A model generated the notes under the pieces. It worked only from the letters and a program-made list of their open reading frames with translations. It was not told the DNA's origin and ran no database searches. Positions 9,209 to 18,637 of a stretch of DNA of 64,000 nt are shown here, piece by piece (within the stretch, counting starts at the first letter, position 1; the number at the start of each line of letters is the position of its first letter). The DNA is from Winogradskyella sp. PG-2. Lineage in GTDB: Bacteria > Bacteroidota > Bacteroidia > Flavobacteriales > Flavobacteriaceae. Location of the stretch: positions 866,001-930,000 of the forward strand of contig NZ_AP014583.1 of the NCBI RefSeq assembly GCF_000828715.1. Reading direction: 5' to 3'. The position numbers and the translations under genes are program-made.

Positions 9209-9528
9209 TAATCCTAAACTAATTAGGGCTAAATTCTTTTGATTTTAATAAAACCTTTCTCTTGTATGGTTTTTGTATAGTTATCAAAATCATATTATCG
9301 ACAAATGGTATATTATCAAAGCTTTTATGAAACATCATCCAATAAAAAAGGATTACATTTAAAAATCAGTTTTACTTAAGGAATTCTATATTCTTATTGC
9401 TCAATCATTACTAATATAAAGATTATATGAAGAAGGTTTTTTTAGTAATAGTATTAAACCTTTTAGAATGAGATTATGTTGGTAGAATTAATTCTAATAA
9501 AAAATAACAAAACAATAATAGGTATACT
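9209..9528. promoter_or_regulatory. intergenic region upstream of the wza-wzc operon
   Basis: 320 bp without a coding frame. Just after the WbqC-like stop there is a weak hairpin (CCTAA, 5-base loop, TTAGG, near 9213-9227) that may be a poor terminator. Operator site 4 lies at 9264-9280, about 250 bp before the Wza-like start. I found no clear -7/-33 pair. Confidence 0.4.
9264..9280 (-). promoter_or_regulatory. 17-bp direct-repeat operator, site 4
   Basis: Reads CTATACAAAAACCATAC on the minus strand, ATAC cores 11 bp apart. It lies upstream of the polysaccharide export operon and is almost identical to site 1. Confidence 0.5.
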
Positions 9529-10317
9529 ATGTACTTAAATAAAAAAATAATTTTGAAAGAAATAAAAATATCTGAACTAAGAGATTGGTTTATAATTTTA
9601 ATTACAATATTACTTACAGGATGCGCTTCATCAAATAAGATTAATTATTTTAAGAAAAATGATAAGTTAGTCCTAAAGGAAGATATCACTAATTTTCAGC
9701 CAACCATCCAATATGCTGATATGCTAAATATTAATATTTCTTCTATTGAGCCCGAACTTGCTGCTCCTTATAATTCTTATGAAATACAGGAGAATAGGCT
9801 AGTTAGACAAATTCCATATATCGTTACTGCAGATGGCGATATTAATTTTCCTGTTTTAGGTAGGATCATGGTGGTAGGTTTAACAACTAGAGAAGTTACC
9901 GATAAGCTTTATCAAATGTTATCAAAATACTTAAATAATCCTTCAGTATCGGTGCAACTTGTTAACTTCAAAATATCTGTCTTAGGAGAAGTAAGGTCCC
10001 CAGGAAGTTATACTATTTTGAATGAGAGAATTACAATTTTGGAAGCTATTGCGTTAGCAGGAGATTTAACTATATATGGTAAGCGTAAACCCGTGACTTT
10101 GATTAGAGAGCAGAATGGTAAACGTGAGTTTATCCACATCGATTTAACTGACAAAGCTCTTTTTAATTCACCCTATTATTATTTGTCTCAAAATGATATT
10201 CTATATATTGAAGCTAATAAAACAAGGGTTAATTCTTCTAAAGTAGGACCAAATACAACAATTTTAATATCAACACTTTCAATTTTAATATCCTTAGCAG
10301 CTATTCTGACCAATTAA
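9529..10317 (+). CDS. Wza-like polysaccharide export lipoprotein
   Basis: Outer-membrane export protein for capsule or exopolysaccharide. It has a lipobox LLTGC near residue 34, so the mature protein should be lipid-anchored. A Poly_export domain follows at about residues 60-150 (YADMLNINISS ... ADGDINFPVLGRI), then an SLBB domain at about 150-235 (VLGEVRSPGSYTI ... EAIALAGDL). The C-terminus has a hydrophobic helix of about 20 residues (TILISTLSILISLAAIL), matching the membrane-crossing C-terminal helix of Wza. At 262 residues it is shorter than enteric Wza (about 380), as is usual in Bacteroidetes. It is followed after 5 bp by the Wzc-like kinase; together they form the envelope-spanning export machine for the polymer made by the minus-strand operon. 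Confidence 0.9.
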   Translation: MYLNKKIILKEIKISELRDWFIILITILLTGCASSNKINYFKKNDKLVLKEDITNFQPTIQYADMLNINISSIEPELAAPYNSYEIQENRLVRQIPYIVTADGDINFPVLGRIMVVGLTTREVTDKLYQMLSKYLNNPSVSVQLVNFKISVLGEVRSPGSYTILNERITILEAIALAGDLTIYGKRKPVTLIREQNGKREFIHIDLTDKALFNSPYYYLSQNDILYIEANKTRVNSSKVGPNTTILISTLSILISLAAILTN

Positions 10318-10322
10318 TAAAA

Positions 10323-12632
10323 ATGAAAAATAATAAAAATCATAAAAATAATGATCCAGATCATCAAAAATTAGATCTTAGAAATGCGCTTAAGATATAT
10401 TTAGCATATTGGAAATGGTTTATTATTAGTGTCTGTATTGCAATAATTTTTGCTTTTATCTATTTACATTTTTCCTCACCAATTTATGAAGTGTCTTCGA
10501 CTATCTTAATTAATGACAATGCTGATAATGGAAATACAAACTCAGAAATTTCTGTATTTGAAGACTTAGGGCTATTTGCAGGCCCTAAAACTTCTTTAGA
10601 CACAGAAATTGGGGTTTTAAAATCTAAATCGTTAATAGAAAGGGTTGTCAAAGAACTAGAATTAAACATCTCATATTATATTAAAACTGATGTAAAATAT
10701 AAGGAACTATACAAAAATGAGATTCCTTTTACTTTAAACTTCTTTATGCCCGACAGTTCGTTCAATAATTTGAGTGAAGTATTTTTCGTAAAAGCTAAAT
10801 CTCCTACAGAATTTGTTTTATTCTCTGAAGATGACACCAAAATATGTGAAGGCTCTTTTGGACAGTTAATAAGTTGTGATTTTGGTGAATTAGTTATAAC
10901 ACCAAAAGATTTAGGCACTTTAAAAACAAATCAGTCTGTATTAGTAAAAATAAGTTCTATAGAAGAAGTTGCAATAGCTTATAAAAAGCGAATTAAAATT
11001 AGTGCAGACGCGCCAAAATCAAATCTCTTAACACTTTCATTGCAAGATGGTATCAGAATAAAGGCAAGAGCTATTTTAGATAGTCTAATTACCTATTACA
11101 ATGCAGATGCAATAGCATATAAAACTCAATTATCTGAAGATACTGATAAATTTATTGATAATAGAATAGTTGATATATTAGAAGAGTTAACTAGCTTTGA
11201 TGAGGGTGTAGAAACCTATAAAGTTGATAATAAATTAAGTAACATTGATTCTGAGGCAAACTTGGTATTAGAATCCAATGCGTCAGTTGCAAGCCAGATC
11301 GTAGAGCTTAATGCGCAATTACAACTAACCAACTATCTAATCACATATTTAAATAATAACAAAAATGATTTGATTCCACCGAATCTAGGTTTAGCCAACG
11401 AAAATGCCAACCAAAATGTCATTCGTTTTAACAATCTTTTACTTGACAAAAAACGTTTATTAAAAGGTGCAAATGAAGAAAATCCCATTATTCTAAACCT
11501 AAATGATCAGATTTTAAGTTTAAGAACAAGCATTGAACAAGATTTAAGTAACACAAGATCTTCATTAAGCTTTTCCATAAATCAATTAAGGCAGCAGGAA
11601 AATGAATTAGTTACAAAAATTGCAGAAAACCCTAAGAAACAAAGAGCTATTAGAGATATAGAACGACAACAAGAGATTTTTGAAACTGTTTATCTATACT
11701 TACTTCAGAAAAGAGAAGAAAACTCAATTTCATTAGCTGTTACCACACCATATGCAAAAATTATTGATAAAGCCTACGGGAGTTCCATACCAGTAGCTCC
11801 AAATAAAAAAGTCATATTTTTAATTGCGCTTATAGTTGGGTTACTAATTCCTTTTGTATTAGTTTATTTAAGATTAATATTTGACAATAAAGTAAACACA
11901 TTAAAGACTCTCGAAAAAAACCTTGAAATACCCTCATTAGGAGAAATTCCAAAATTAAAGTCGAATCATCAAGTTATTAGTTTAGACGATAAGCTTAAGA
12001 AAGGTTCAGAGTCATTCCGACTTTTAAGAACCAATTTAAATCACTTATTACCAGATTCAAAAAACGAAGGTCAAGCTATTATTATTTCTTCAACATCAAA
12101 AAATGAAGGCAAATCATTTATTTCATTAAATCTTGCTAGTTCTTTGGCCATCTTAAATAAACGCGTTCTAATAATAGATGCCGATGTTAGAAATCCAAAA
12201 TCTGGTGTTTCCAGATTTACAAAGGGTCAACAAAAAATAGGTTTAACTCAATTTTTATCTCAAGAAAATATTAACCTGAAAGATCTTATAAATCAGAATG
12301 AAAAGATAAATGTAGATATTATTGAATCTGGACATTTGCCAAAAAAATCTCAAGAGTTATTCAGTGACGTCAAGTTTGAAGAAATTTTATCGTTTGCTAA
12401 AAAAAATTACGACTATGTCATTGTAGATACACCAGCTATTAATACCACAACAGACACATTGCTAATAGGACAACTAGCAGATATTTTTATCTATGTTATA
12501 AAAGCAAACTATTTAGATAAGGATAAGCTCGAAATTCCTAGAAGGTTACATCAAACAAATAAATTAAAAAACATGGTATCTCTATTAAATTATTCCAATC
12601 CAAAGAGAGTAAATAGAGTTGGTTACTATTAG
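10323..12632 (+). CDS. Wzc-like polysaccharide co-polymerase and BY-type tyrosine kinase
   Basis: Inner-membrane chain-length regulator and bacterial tyrosine kinase. Residues 20-130 hold the Wzz domain with a first transmembrane helix (WKWFIISVCIAIIFAFIYLHF). A long coiled periplasmic part follows, with a second helix near 500 (KVIFLIALIVGLLIPFVLVYL). The cytoplasmic kinase shows Walker A (SSTSKNEGKS), Walker A' (VLIIDADVRNP) and Walker B (VIVDTPA). The tyrosine-rich tail is very short: the protein ends in NRVGYY, whereas many relatives carry several spaced tyrosines. It is coupled to the Wza-like gene by a 5-bp spacing. In this family cycles of phosphorylation control polymer length and export. 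Confidence 0.92.
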   Translation: MKNNKNHKNNDPDHQKLDLRNALKIYLAYWKWFIISVCIAIIFAFIYLHFSSPIYEVSSTILINDNADNGNTNSEISVFEDLGLFAGPKTSLDTEIGVLKSKSLIERVVKELELNISYYIKTDVKYKELYKNEIPFTLNFFMPDSSFNNLSEVFFVKAKSPTEFVLFSEDDTKICEGSFGQLISCDFGELVITPKDLGTLKTNQSVLVKISSIEEVAIAYKKRIKISADAPKSNLLTLSLQDGIRIKARAILDSLITYYNADAIAYKTQLSEDTDKFIDNRIVDILEELTSFDEGVETYKVDNKLSNIDSEANLVLESNASVASQIVELNAQLQLTNYLITYLNNNKNDLIPPNLGLANENANQNVIRFNNLLLDKKRLLKGANEENPIILNLNDQILSLRTSIEQDLSNTRSSLSFSINQLRQQENELVTKIAENPKKQRAIRDIERQQEIFETVYLYLLQKREENSISLAVTTPYAKIIDKAYGSSIPVAPNKKVIFLIALIVGLLIPFVLVYLRLIFDNKVNTLKTLEKNLEIPSLGEIPKLKSNHQVISLDDKLKKGSESFRLLRTNLNHLLPDSKNEGQAIIISSTSKNEGKSFISLNLASSLAILNKRVLIIDADVRNPKSGVSRFTKGQQKIGLTQFLSQENINLKDLINQNEKINVDIIESGHLPKKSQELFSDVKFEEILSFAKKNYDYVIVDTPAINTTTDTLLIGQLADIFIYVIKANYLDKDKLEIPRRLHQTNKLKNMVSLLNYSNPKRVNRVGYY

Positions 12633-12743
12633 TTAATAAGATAACTAAAAGAATTGTTGGTCAAAAAAATGACTAAAATAGTTTTAAGGAATGTACCTAT
12701 ATAATTAACATAAACTGATTGCTGATAGAAAGATCAAATCCAT

Positions 12744-13634
12744 ATGAATTTTAAGTATAAATGCTACATACAACGTTTCTTTTCAACTATTCCTAATGGA
12801 GAAAAGTTAAATTACTTATTCCAAAAAAATATTACAAAGACACTTCCTGTATCTGATAGCAAGTTTTTATTTAAAGTAGAAATGGCCATAAGACATAAGG
12901 ATAACTTTAAAAAATTTAACTCTATTGAAAATCCTGCAAACAATTACTATGAGTTTGGTGCTGGATGGGATTTAATCATACCAATAGCTATAAGTCATCT
13001 TGGTTATGAAGTTGATGTTATAGATATAAGAAAATTACTTATTAATGACTTGGTTAAAGATTCTATAGAACGTTTTAATAACCCAAACTTTAATCATCCA
13101 TTAAAAATTGTAAAAAAAAGCCCTCTTAAAAAAGACTTGTCAAATTTAAAAGAAGATTTTGGTCTATCTTATTATGCACCTGAAGATGCAAGACAAACTA
13201 AATATGATGATAATCATTTTGATTTCTCTTCATCAACATCTACAATGGAACATATACCACCTAACGATATTTTAAAAATATTAAATGAGACTTATAGAAT
13301 TATGAAAAAGGGAGGTGTACTTTCTATGGATATAGACTACATAGATCATTGGGCATATTTCGACTCTAACATTTCTTATTATAATTTTTTAAAGTATTCT
13401 TCCGAGGAATGGAAAAAATTTAATCCAGACCTCAACTATCAAAATAGGTTAAGACATTCGGATTACATGAAAATCATTTCTCAAACTCCTTTTGAAGTTG
13501 TGAAAAATAAACCTAGACTTCCAAATGAATTGCAAAGGAATGCTTTGAGGAATTTAAAATTAGCAGATATGTACAAGAATTACTCTTATGAAGATATAGA
13601 AATAACAGGCAGTGAGATCGTTTTACGAAAATAA
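12744..13634 (+). CDS. SAM-dependent class I methyltransferase
   Basis: 296 residues. A glycine-rich SAM-binding motif (YEFGAGWDLIIPIAI) lies near residues 70-85 and an acidic strand end (VDVIDI) near 95. The post-II region STSTMEHIPPNDILKI precedes the YRIMKKGGVLSMDIDY strand typical of methyltransferase domain 11/25. The substrate is unknown; the position after wzc and before a dioxygenase and an MBL-fold protein suggests sugar or lipid-linked glycan decoration. It follows a 111-bp gap that contains two short hairpins, so it may be a separate transcription unit or depend on read-through from wzc. The N-terminal 60 residues, up to the core, resemble nothing I recognise. Confidence 0.75.
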   Translation: MNFKYKCYIQRFFSTIPNGEKLNYLFQKNITKTLPVSDSKFLFKVEMAIRHKDNFKKFNSIENPANNYYEFGAGWDLIIPIAISHLGYEVDVIDIRKLLINDLVKDSIERFNNPNFNHPLKIVKKSPLKKDLSNLKEDFGLSYYAPEDARQTKYDDNHFDFSSSTSTMEHIPPNDILKILNETYRIMKKGGVLSMDIDYIDHWAYFDSNISYYNFLKYSSEEWKKFNPDLNYQNRLRHSDYMKIISQTPFEVVKNKPRLPNELQRNALRNLKLADMYKNYSYEDIEITGSEIVLRK

Positions 13635-13700
13635 AATGTATTATCTACTTAAGACCAACATTAACTAAGTAGAATAGCAAATAAAGAAATAATAAAAATC

Positions 13701-14510
13701 ATGACACTCAAAGAACAAATTGACAGAGATGGTTACATCCTAATAAAAAATGTATTCAGTCCAGAAGAAGTTGAAGTATTAAGACAAAAAGGTATAGAGG
13801 ATCAAAATCACGAAGGAGATCTATTATCCTCAGACAAGTTGCATAGTGTACTGATGGATGAGCGTATTTTAAACATTTTTAAAGAATGTCTAGATAGCGA
13901 AAAATTATATTACTTTGCTGATAGTAATTTATCTGTGAACAGACCTGGTAAAGGAGGTTTTCATAAAGACTCTACCAATAGGCACAAAAAAGATAGCAAA
14001 GAATTTACAGACATAAATTATTCGTTATTAAGAGCAGGGATTTACTTACAAGATCATGCGAATTCATCTAGAGGGCTTTGTCTCAGAAAAGGTTCGCACC
14101 TGCATCAAAGTTGCGGTGTAGGAAAAATAATTAACGTAAAAAGTGAAATTGGTGATGTTGTTATTTGGAAACTCAGCACCACCCACTCTGCTAATGCACA
14201 AGTCATCTCAATGTTCCCAAACACATCGTTTCACCCTTTAATTGCCAGATTTGTCCCAGATTTCTTAAAACAAGAAGCGGCAAGTCCAAGAGTAGTGTTG
14301 TTTATGTGCTTTGGACTAAAAGATGATTATGCAATGGAATACAGAGAATACCTTAAAACTAGACAATATGCCCTAGATAGATGGGTTAAATCTAAATTAT
14401 CACAAGAAAGAATTGCCAAAATGAATGCCTTAGGTGTAGAAATCTACGATGATTTCAATATTGATGAAATTGACCAAAGTAAAGTCAATGTGCTCTATAA
14501 ACAATTGTAG
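13701..14510 (+). CDS. phytanoyl-CoA dioxygenase (PhyH)-like Fe(II)/2-oxoglutarate oxygenase
   Basis: 269 residues. The start (MTLKEQIDRDGYILIKNVFSPEEV) is characteristic of the PhyH family (PF05721). Likely iron ligands are His and Asp in FHKDS and the distal His in TTHSANA, giving the HxD...H facial triad. By family it would hydroxylate or otherwise oxidise a small molecule or glycan; no substrate can be named. It lies 66 bp after the methyltransferase and 43 bp before the MBL-fold gene on the same strand. A stretch between the second His and the C-terminus (SMFPNTSFHPLIARFVPDFL) looks like a family-specific insertion. Confidence 0.8.
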   Translation: MTLKEQIDRDGYILIKNVFSPEEVEVLRQKGIEDQNHEGDLLSSDKLHSVLMDERILNIFKECLDSEKLYYFADSNLSVNRPGKGGFHKDSTNRHKKDSKEFTDINYSLLRAGIYLQDHANSSRGLCLRKGSHLHQSCGVGKIINVKSEIGDVVIWKLSTTHSANAQVISMFPNTSFHPLIARFVPDFLKQEAASPRVVLFMCFGLKDDYAMEYREYLKTRQYALDRWVKSKLSQERIAKMNALGVEIYDDFNIDEIDQSKVNVLYKQL

Positions 14511-14553
14511 TATTTCAATACTACCCTAAAGTTGTTTTATTAAAAATATAGTT

Positions 14554-15891
14554 ATGAAAATCCGATACATCAAATCTGCTTGCATTACAGTTGAAACCAA
14601 GGGTGTAAAAATATTGACAGACCCTTGGTTAGTTGATGGAGAATATTATGGGTCTTGGTGTCATTATCCAAAATTAGAATTTGATGAAGACTATTTTGAC
14701 AGTATCGATTATATTTATATTAGCCATATTCATCCAGACCACTTCAGTAAAAAAACATTTGAGCTTCTAAACAAGGACATTCCTATTCTTATTCATGAAT
14801 ATGCAAGTCCTTTTTTAAAAATGAACATTGAACGATTGGGTTTTAATGTTACAGAATTGCCTCATAATGAAAAAACAGATTTAAAAAATGGAGTAACTAT
14901 AGAAATTCTTGCAGCAGATAATTGTAATCCAGAATTATGTGCGAAATTTATGGGATGCGGCATCGTAGAAACAAAATTTAAATCCACACAAATTGATTCA
15001 TTAGCTGTTATTTCTGATGGCACACATAATGTCTTAAACCTTAATGATTGCCCGTACGACTTAGCCAAGGAAGCTGTTTTTGCGGTAAATAAGAAATATC
15101 AATATATTGATTTCTTATTAGTGGGCTATGGTGGAGCAGGACCATATCCTCAATGCTTTGAGTTGTCTGATGAAGACCGAAGAAAAGCTCAAGAAGGGAA
15201 AAAATTGCAATTTCTTAATCAAGGAGAGAAATATATAGATCTTGTAAAGCCCAAATATTATATGCCGTTTGCAGGAACATATACATTAGCTGGGAAGCTT
15301 TCTAAACTGCAAAATAAAAGAGGTGTACCTGAACTTCATGAGGCAGTAGACTATTTTTTAAATTCAACTATAATCAATCTAGAAGAATCTAAACCTATTT
15401 TATTAAACACTTATGAGTATTTCGACTTAGAGACAAAAAAACAATCTATTAAATATAAACCTGTTAATAAGAAGGAAAAAGAAGCTTATATCGAAAATGT
15501 ACTTAGTAAGAGAACGCTAGATTATGAATTAGATGACGAACCAAATGTTGAGGAAATGTTGGCACTTATTCCAGCTGCAAATCAACGAATGAATGCCAAA
15601 AGAGAAGAGATAAACTTTGTTTCAGACACTAGTGTTTTAGTTAAGTTGAAAGAAGATCTTTTTATAAAATTATACTTTGATGGTACTGAATATGAAGTAG
15701 TCGATAACACTAATGGGATTAAATCATTTGTAGAATATCAGTTGTCAACTAAACTTTTAAATAGAATTTTAAAAGGACCACGTTATGCACACTGGAATAA
15801 TGCCGAAATTGGTTCTCATATAAAATTTAGAAGAGTTCCAAATACTTTTGAACGAGGTTTATATCATGCAATGTGTTTCTTTCATGCCTAA
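14554..15891 (+). CDS. MBL-fold metallo-hydrolase related to the C-terminal part of sugar hydroxylases
   Basis: 445 residues. The N-terminal 250 residues are a metallo-beta-lactamase fold with the metal motif SHIHPDHF (HxHxDH), the start YIKSACITVETKGVKILTDPWL and a later GYGGAGPYPQC. The fold and length resemble the MBL part of CMP-Neu5Ac hydroxylase and of UDP-MurNAc hydroxylase, but the Rieske iron-sulphur domain of those enzymes is not seen. The C-terminal 190 residues are less familiar and end RFRRVPNTFERGLYH. Next to a PhyH oxygenase and a methyltransferase, a role in modifying a nucleotide sugar is reasonable but not shown. It is the last plus-strand gene and converges with the carbamoyltransferase gene, 28 bp away. 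Confidence 0.7.
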   Translation: MKIRYIKSACITVETKGVKILTDPWLVDGEYYGSWCHYPKLEFDEDYFDSIDYIYISHIHPDHFSKKTFELLNKDIPILIHEYASPFLKMNIERLGFNVTELPHNEKTDLKNGVTIEILAADNCNPELCAKFMGCGIVETKFKSTQIDSLAVISDGTHNVLNLNDCPYDLAKEAVFAVNKKYQYIDFLLVGYGGAGPYPQCFELSDEDRRKAQEGKKLQFLNQGEKYIDLVKPKYYMPFAGTYTLAGKLSKLQNKRGVPELHEAVDYFLNSTIINLEESKPILLNTYEYFDLETKKQSIKYKPVNKKEKEAYIENVLSKRTLDYELDDEPNVEEMLALIPAANQRMNAKREEINFVSDTSVLVKLKEDLFIKLYFDGTEYEVVDNTNGIKSFVEYQLSTKLLNRILKGPRYAHWNNAEIGSHIKFRRVPNTFERGLYHAMCFFHA

Positions 15892-15913
15892 CAACCTAAA
15901 TTATTTAGACACT

Positions 15914-15944
15914 AGATAACTATTTTCTTAAAAGATAGTTACCA
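15914..15944. terminator. possible hairpin between convergent genes
   Basis: ATAACTATTTT and AAAGATAGTTA can pair around a short loop, with one bulge, overlapping the stop of the minus-strand carbamoyltransferase gene. It lacks a long T-run, so it is only a weak candidate terminator for the two converging transcripts. Confidence 0.3.
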
Positions 15945-17617
15945 ATTATTAAGGCATCTAGTCCCGTTGAAAAAAAACAGCGAATAGCATCAACTGGTGA
16001 TTCAACAACAGGCTCACCTTGAACATTAAAACTTGTATTTAAAACCACTGGAACACCTGTCTTATTCCCTAATTTTTTAATTAAATCGTAATATCTTGGG
16101 TTTAATCCTCTAGTTACGGTTTGTAACCGAGCACTGCCATCAACATGTGTCACTGCAGGAATAACATCTTGCTTTTCTTTTAAAACATTACAAACTTTTA
16201 GCATAAAAGGTGCTTCGACATCTAAATCAAAATAATCATCTTTTGCTTCGAGTATAGTAGATGGTGCAAAAGGACGATAAGCTTCTCTAAATTTTACTTC
16301 GGCATTAATTTTGTCTTTCATAGTTGGCACGTTCGGATTCGCCAAAATACTGCGATTGCCTAATGCTCTTGGACCAATTTCCATTTTACCCTGAAACCAA
16401 CCTATTATATTTCCTTCAGCTAATAATTCAGCTCCCTTATCAGAAATATCTTCAAAATATTTATAATTTAATTTTGATCCTTTTAATACTCTTTTGATAT
16501 CCTTGTTAGAATAAGAGGTGCCAACATAAGGATCTAAATGAATAAAAGTTCTAGGCTTTTTAAAAACCCCATTATATAAATAGTAAGCTGCACCAATTGC
16601 AGTACCATTGTCACCAGCAGCTGGCATTACATAGATATCTTTAAACTTACTTTCTCTAACAATCCTACCATTCATTACACTATTTAATGCTACACCACCA
16701 GAAACAATGAGATAGTCCGTCTTTGTTTTTTTGTAGAGCACATCACATATTTCTAACACACAATCTTCTAAAACTTCCTGAAAAGCTGCAGCCATATCCA
16801 TATGATGCTGCGTAAACTCTTCATTAGGTTTTCTACCTTTTCCAAATTTTTTATAGAATTTTGGCGACAGACGCTCTAAACTTAAATTCTGAAAATTAAA
16901 ATAACTTAGGTCAAAATGTAATTTACCTATATCATCTACCCAAACCAATTTTGCTATATCTTCTTTATATACTTTAGGATTACCTAAAGGTGCCAAACCC
17001 ATAGTCTTACCTTCATCGTAATAAGGCTTAAATCCACAATAATAAGTAACTGCAACATAAAATGAACCCAAGGAATATGGAAAGAAACTCTCTCCTATTA
17101 TTTCAACTTTATTAGCATTACCATAGCCTAGCCATGTTGTTGCCCACTCTCCTGAGCCATCAACTCCCAAAAGGGCAGCTTTTTTATATGGAGAAACAAA
17201 AAATGAACCTGGAGCATGGCAATTATGATGTGGTATAAAATGTACCTTTGGTCCTTTCTTTTTAGAAACCCATTGACCTTTATACCAACCCCAAAAACCA
17301 CGTTGCTTTCTAAAAGCATGAAGAATTTCATTGTTTATAAAAGCCTTGAGAGACCTAAGACTTTTCGTATTAAAAGCCCAGTATAATAGTTTTTTACCAG
17401 AGTTATGTTTTGGTTGAATTGAAACAGCAATATGGTCTATATCATCATAACTTAATTTTGCAATTTTCAGGCATCTGTCAATAGCTTTCTTCGGAAATTC
17501 TCTAGTGTGCTTATCTCTATTTAATCGTTCTTCTTCTATAGCAGCAATTAGGCTTCCATCAACTACAATACATGCTGTGGAATCGTGATAATAATAATTC
17601 AAACCTAATATGACCAT
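15920..17617 (-). CDS. NodU/TobZ-family O-carbamoyltransferase
   Basis: 565 residues. By family it transfers a carbamoyl group from carbamoyl phosphate, via carbamoyl-AMP, to a hydroxyl. The N-terminal half is a Kae1-like domain (VILGLNYYYHDSTACIVVDG, EEERLNRDKHTREFP, HHNCHAPGSFF, LLGVDGSGEW). The C-terminal carbamoyltransferase domain is at about 360-565 (GWFQGKMEIGPRALGNRSILANP, RPFAPS, VVLNTSFNVQGEPVV). All these family signatures are intact. It is the last gene of the 24-kb minus-strand operon. Family members decorate sugars such as Nod-factor fucose, tobramycin or heptose units; as the operon makes a GDP-heptose, carbamoyl-heptose is my favoured guess. Confidence 0.92.
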   Translation of the reverse strand: MVILGLNYYYHDSTACIVVDGSLIAAIEEERLNRDKHTREFPKKAIDRCLKIAKLSYDDIDHIAVSIQPKHNSGKKLLYWAFNTKSLRSLKAFINNEILHAFRKQRGFWGWYKGQWVSKKKGPKVHFIPHHNCHAPGSFFVSPYKKAALLGVDGSGEWATTWLGYGNANKVEIIGESFFPYSLGSFYVAVTYYCGFKPYYDEGKTMGLAPLGNPKVYKEDIAKLVWVDDIGKLHFDLSYFNFQNLSLERLSPKFYKKFGKGRKPNEEFTQHHMDMAAAFQEVLEDCVLEICDVLYKKTKTDYLIVSGGVALNSVMNGRIVRESKFKDIYVMPAAGDNGTAIGAAYYLYNGVFKKPRTFIHLDPYVGTSYSNKDIKRVLKGSKLNYKYFEDISDKGAELLAEGNIIGWFQGKMEIGPRALGNRSILANPNVPTMKDKINAEVKFREAYRPFAPSTILEAKDDYFDLDVEAPFMLKVCNVLKEKQDVIPAVTHVDGSARLQTVTRGLNPRYYDLIKKLGNKTGVPVVLNTSFNVQGEPVVESPVDAIRCFFSTGLDALIIGNYLLRK

Positions 17618-17664
17618 AGAATAAATTTAAGAATAGTTAATATACGCTTTCAATAAGTAAAACA

Positions 17665-18621
17665 CTAAAACTCATTTTTAAGTAATTCTTTAATATCTAG
17701 ACTTAGCTTTTTAGTAAATAATTCTGAGCCCTCCTTGTTTAAGTGTTGTGAATTAAAAAAATAATACTTTTTAAAAGTCAATTCATCATCAGAATAATCC
17801 AAGAATGGTACGTTATACTTTTCTGAAATATCATTTAAATAATCAAACAATAATTGTCTATCTAAGTCATAAGGGATAAACTCATAATATACTGGCGTAT
17901 ACACTAAAATTAATTTTATATTTTTCTGATTACATTCTTCGATATAGGCCTCAAATATATCGCAGGTTGACTTATCTATAGAGGAGTTAATTCCATCTTT
18001 GTTCTCCAATTTAAATTTATCGAATGTTCCATCCCAAGTTAAGTTCTTTTGCAAATAACCTTTTTCCATATTTGCAGGTGAAATATGTACGTTAAAAGAT
18101 GAAGCAAATCCATCTAAAACTTCTAATGGTTGACCTGAATATTTAAAAAAAGGCAAATTATAATCTACAAATGAGAAGCCTTCGTATTGTTTTGTCGTAG
18201 TAGCTACTTCATTAACATTAATGTAAGGCGCAAATCTTATATAGTTATACAACTCACCTTCTGCTTTTCTTAAAGTAGCAAAATCAACCGTTTGAATTAT
18301 AATTTTAGGAGGTGTATTTGTTTTTTCATAAAGATCATATTGCATTTTTTGAATTACAAAATCATTACCATCTAAACCAAGATTGTAAGAATTTAAATCT
18401 AATACAGAATCAATAATCTTTGGTGAGAGTTGTACATAAGATTTAGAATTACCATTAATAATTAAGTCTGTGTTAATGGCTCCATTAGATAGTTTTGTGA
18501 GTTTCTCATAAATAACCATATTACTCTGTCTAAGCCCATTCGTAATTACTTTATCTAAAACAAAGAAAAGTACTGTGATAATTGAACCTAAAAGCAATAT
18601 ATTAATAAGAAATTTTTTCAT
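17665..18621 (-). CDS. membrane-anchored SGNH-like partner of the MBOAT acyltransferase
   Basis: 318 residues with one N-terminal membrane anchor (INILLLGSIITVLFFVLDKV) and an extracytoplasmic domain. A block-I-like motif with a possible nucleophile is INGNSKSYVQLSP near residue 57. Near the C-terminus NSQHLNKEGSELF resembles the catalytic DxxHL of SGNH/GDSL enzymes, although the Asp is replaced by Asn. The gene starts 16 bp after the MBOAT stop. The pairing mirrors DltB/DltD and AlgI/AlgJ, where the MBOAT passes acyl groups across the membrane and the SGNH-type partner transfers them to the polymer. No family name can be given with certainty. Confidence 0.65.
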   Translation of the reverse strand: MKKFLINILLLGSIITVLFFVLDKVITNGLRQSNMVIYEKLTKLSNGAINTDLIINGNSKSYVQLSPKIIDSVLDLNSYNLGLDGNDFVIQKMQYDLYEKTNTPPKIIIQTVDFATLRKAEGELYNYIRFAPYINVNEVATTTKQYEGFSFVDYNLPFFKYSGQPLEVLDGFASSFNVHISPANMEKGYLQKNLTWDGTFDKFKLENKDGINSSIDKSTCDIFEAYIEECNQKNIKLILVYTPVYYEFIPYDLDRQLLFDYLNDISEKYNVPFLDYSDDELTFKKYYFFNSQHLNKEGSELFTKKLSLDIKELLKNEF

Positions 18622-18637
18622 TTTTATTAACTAAAGA

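Noticed and set aside
12629-12676. Two short hairpins after wzc (TTAGTTA/TAACTAA; TTGGTCA/TGACTAA)
   Set aside because: Stems of 7 bp without a T-run of terminator strength; read-through into the methyltransferase gene cannot be judged.
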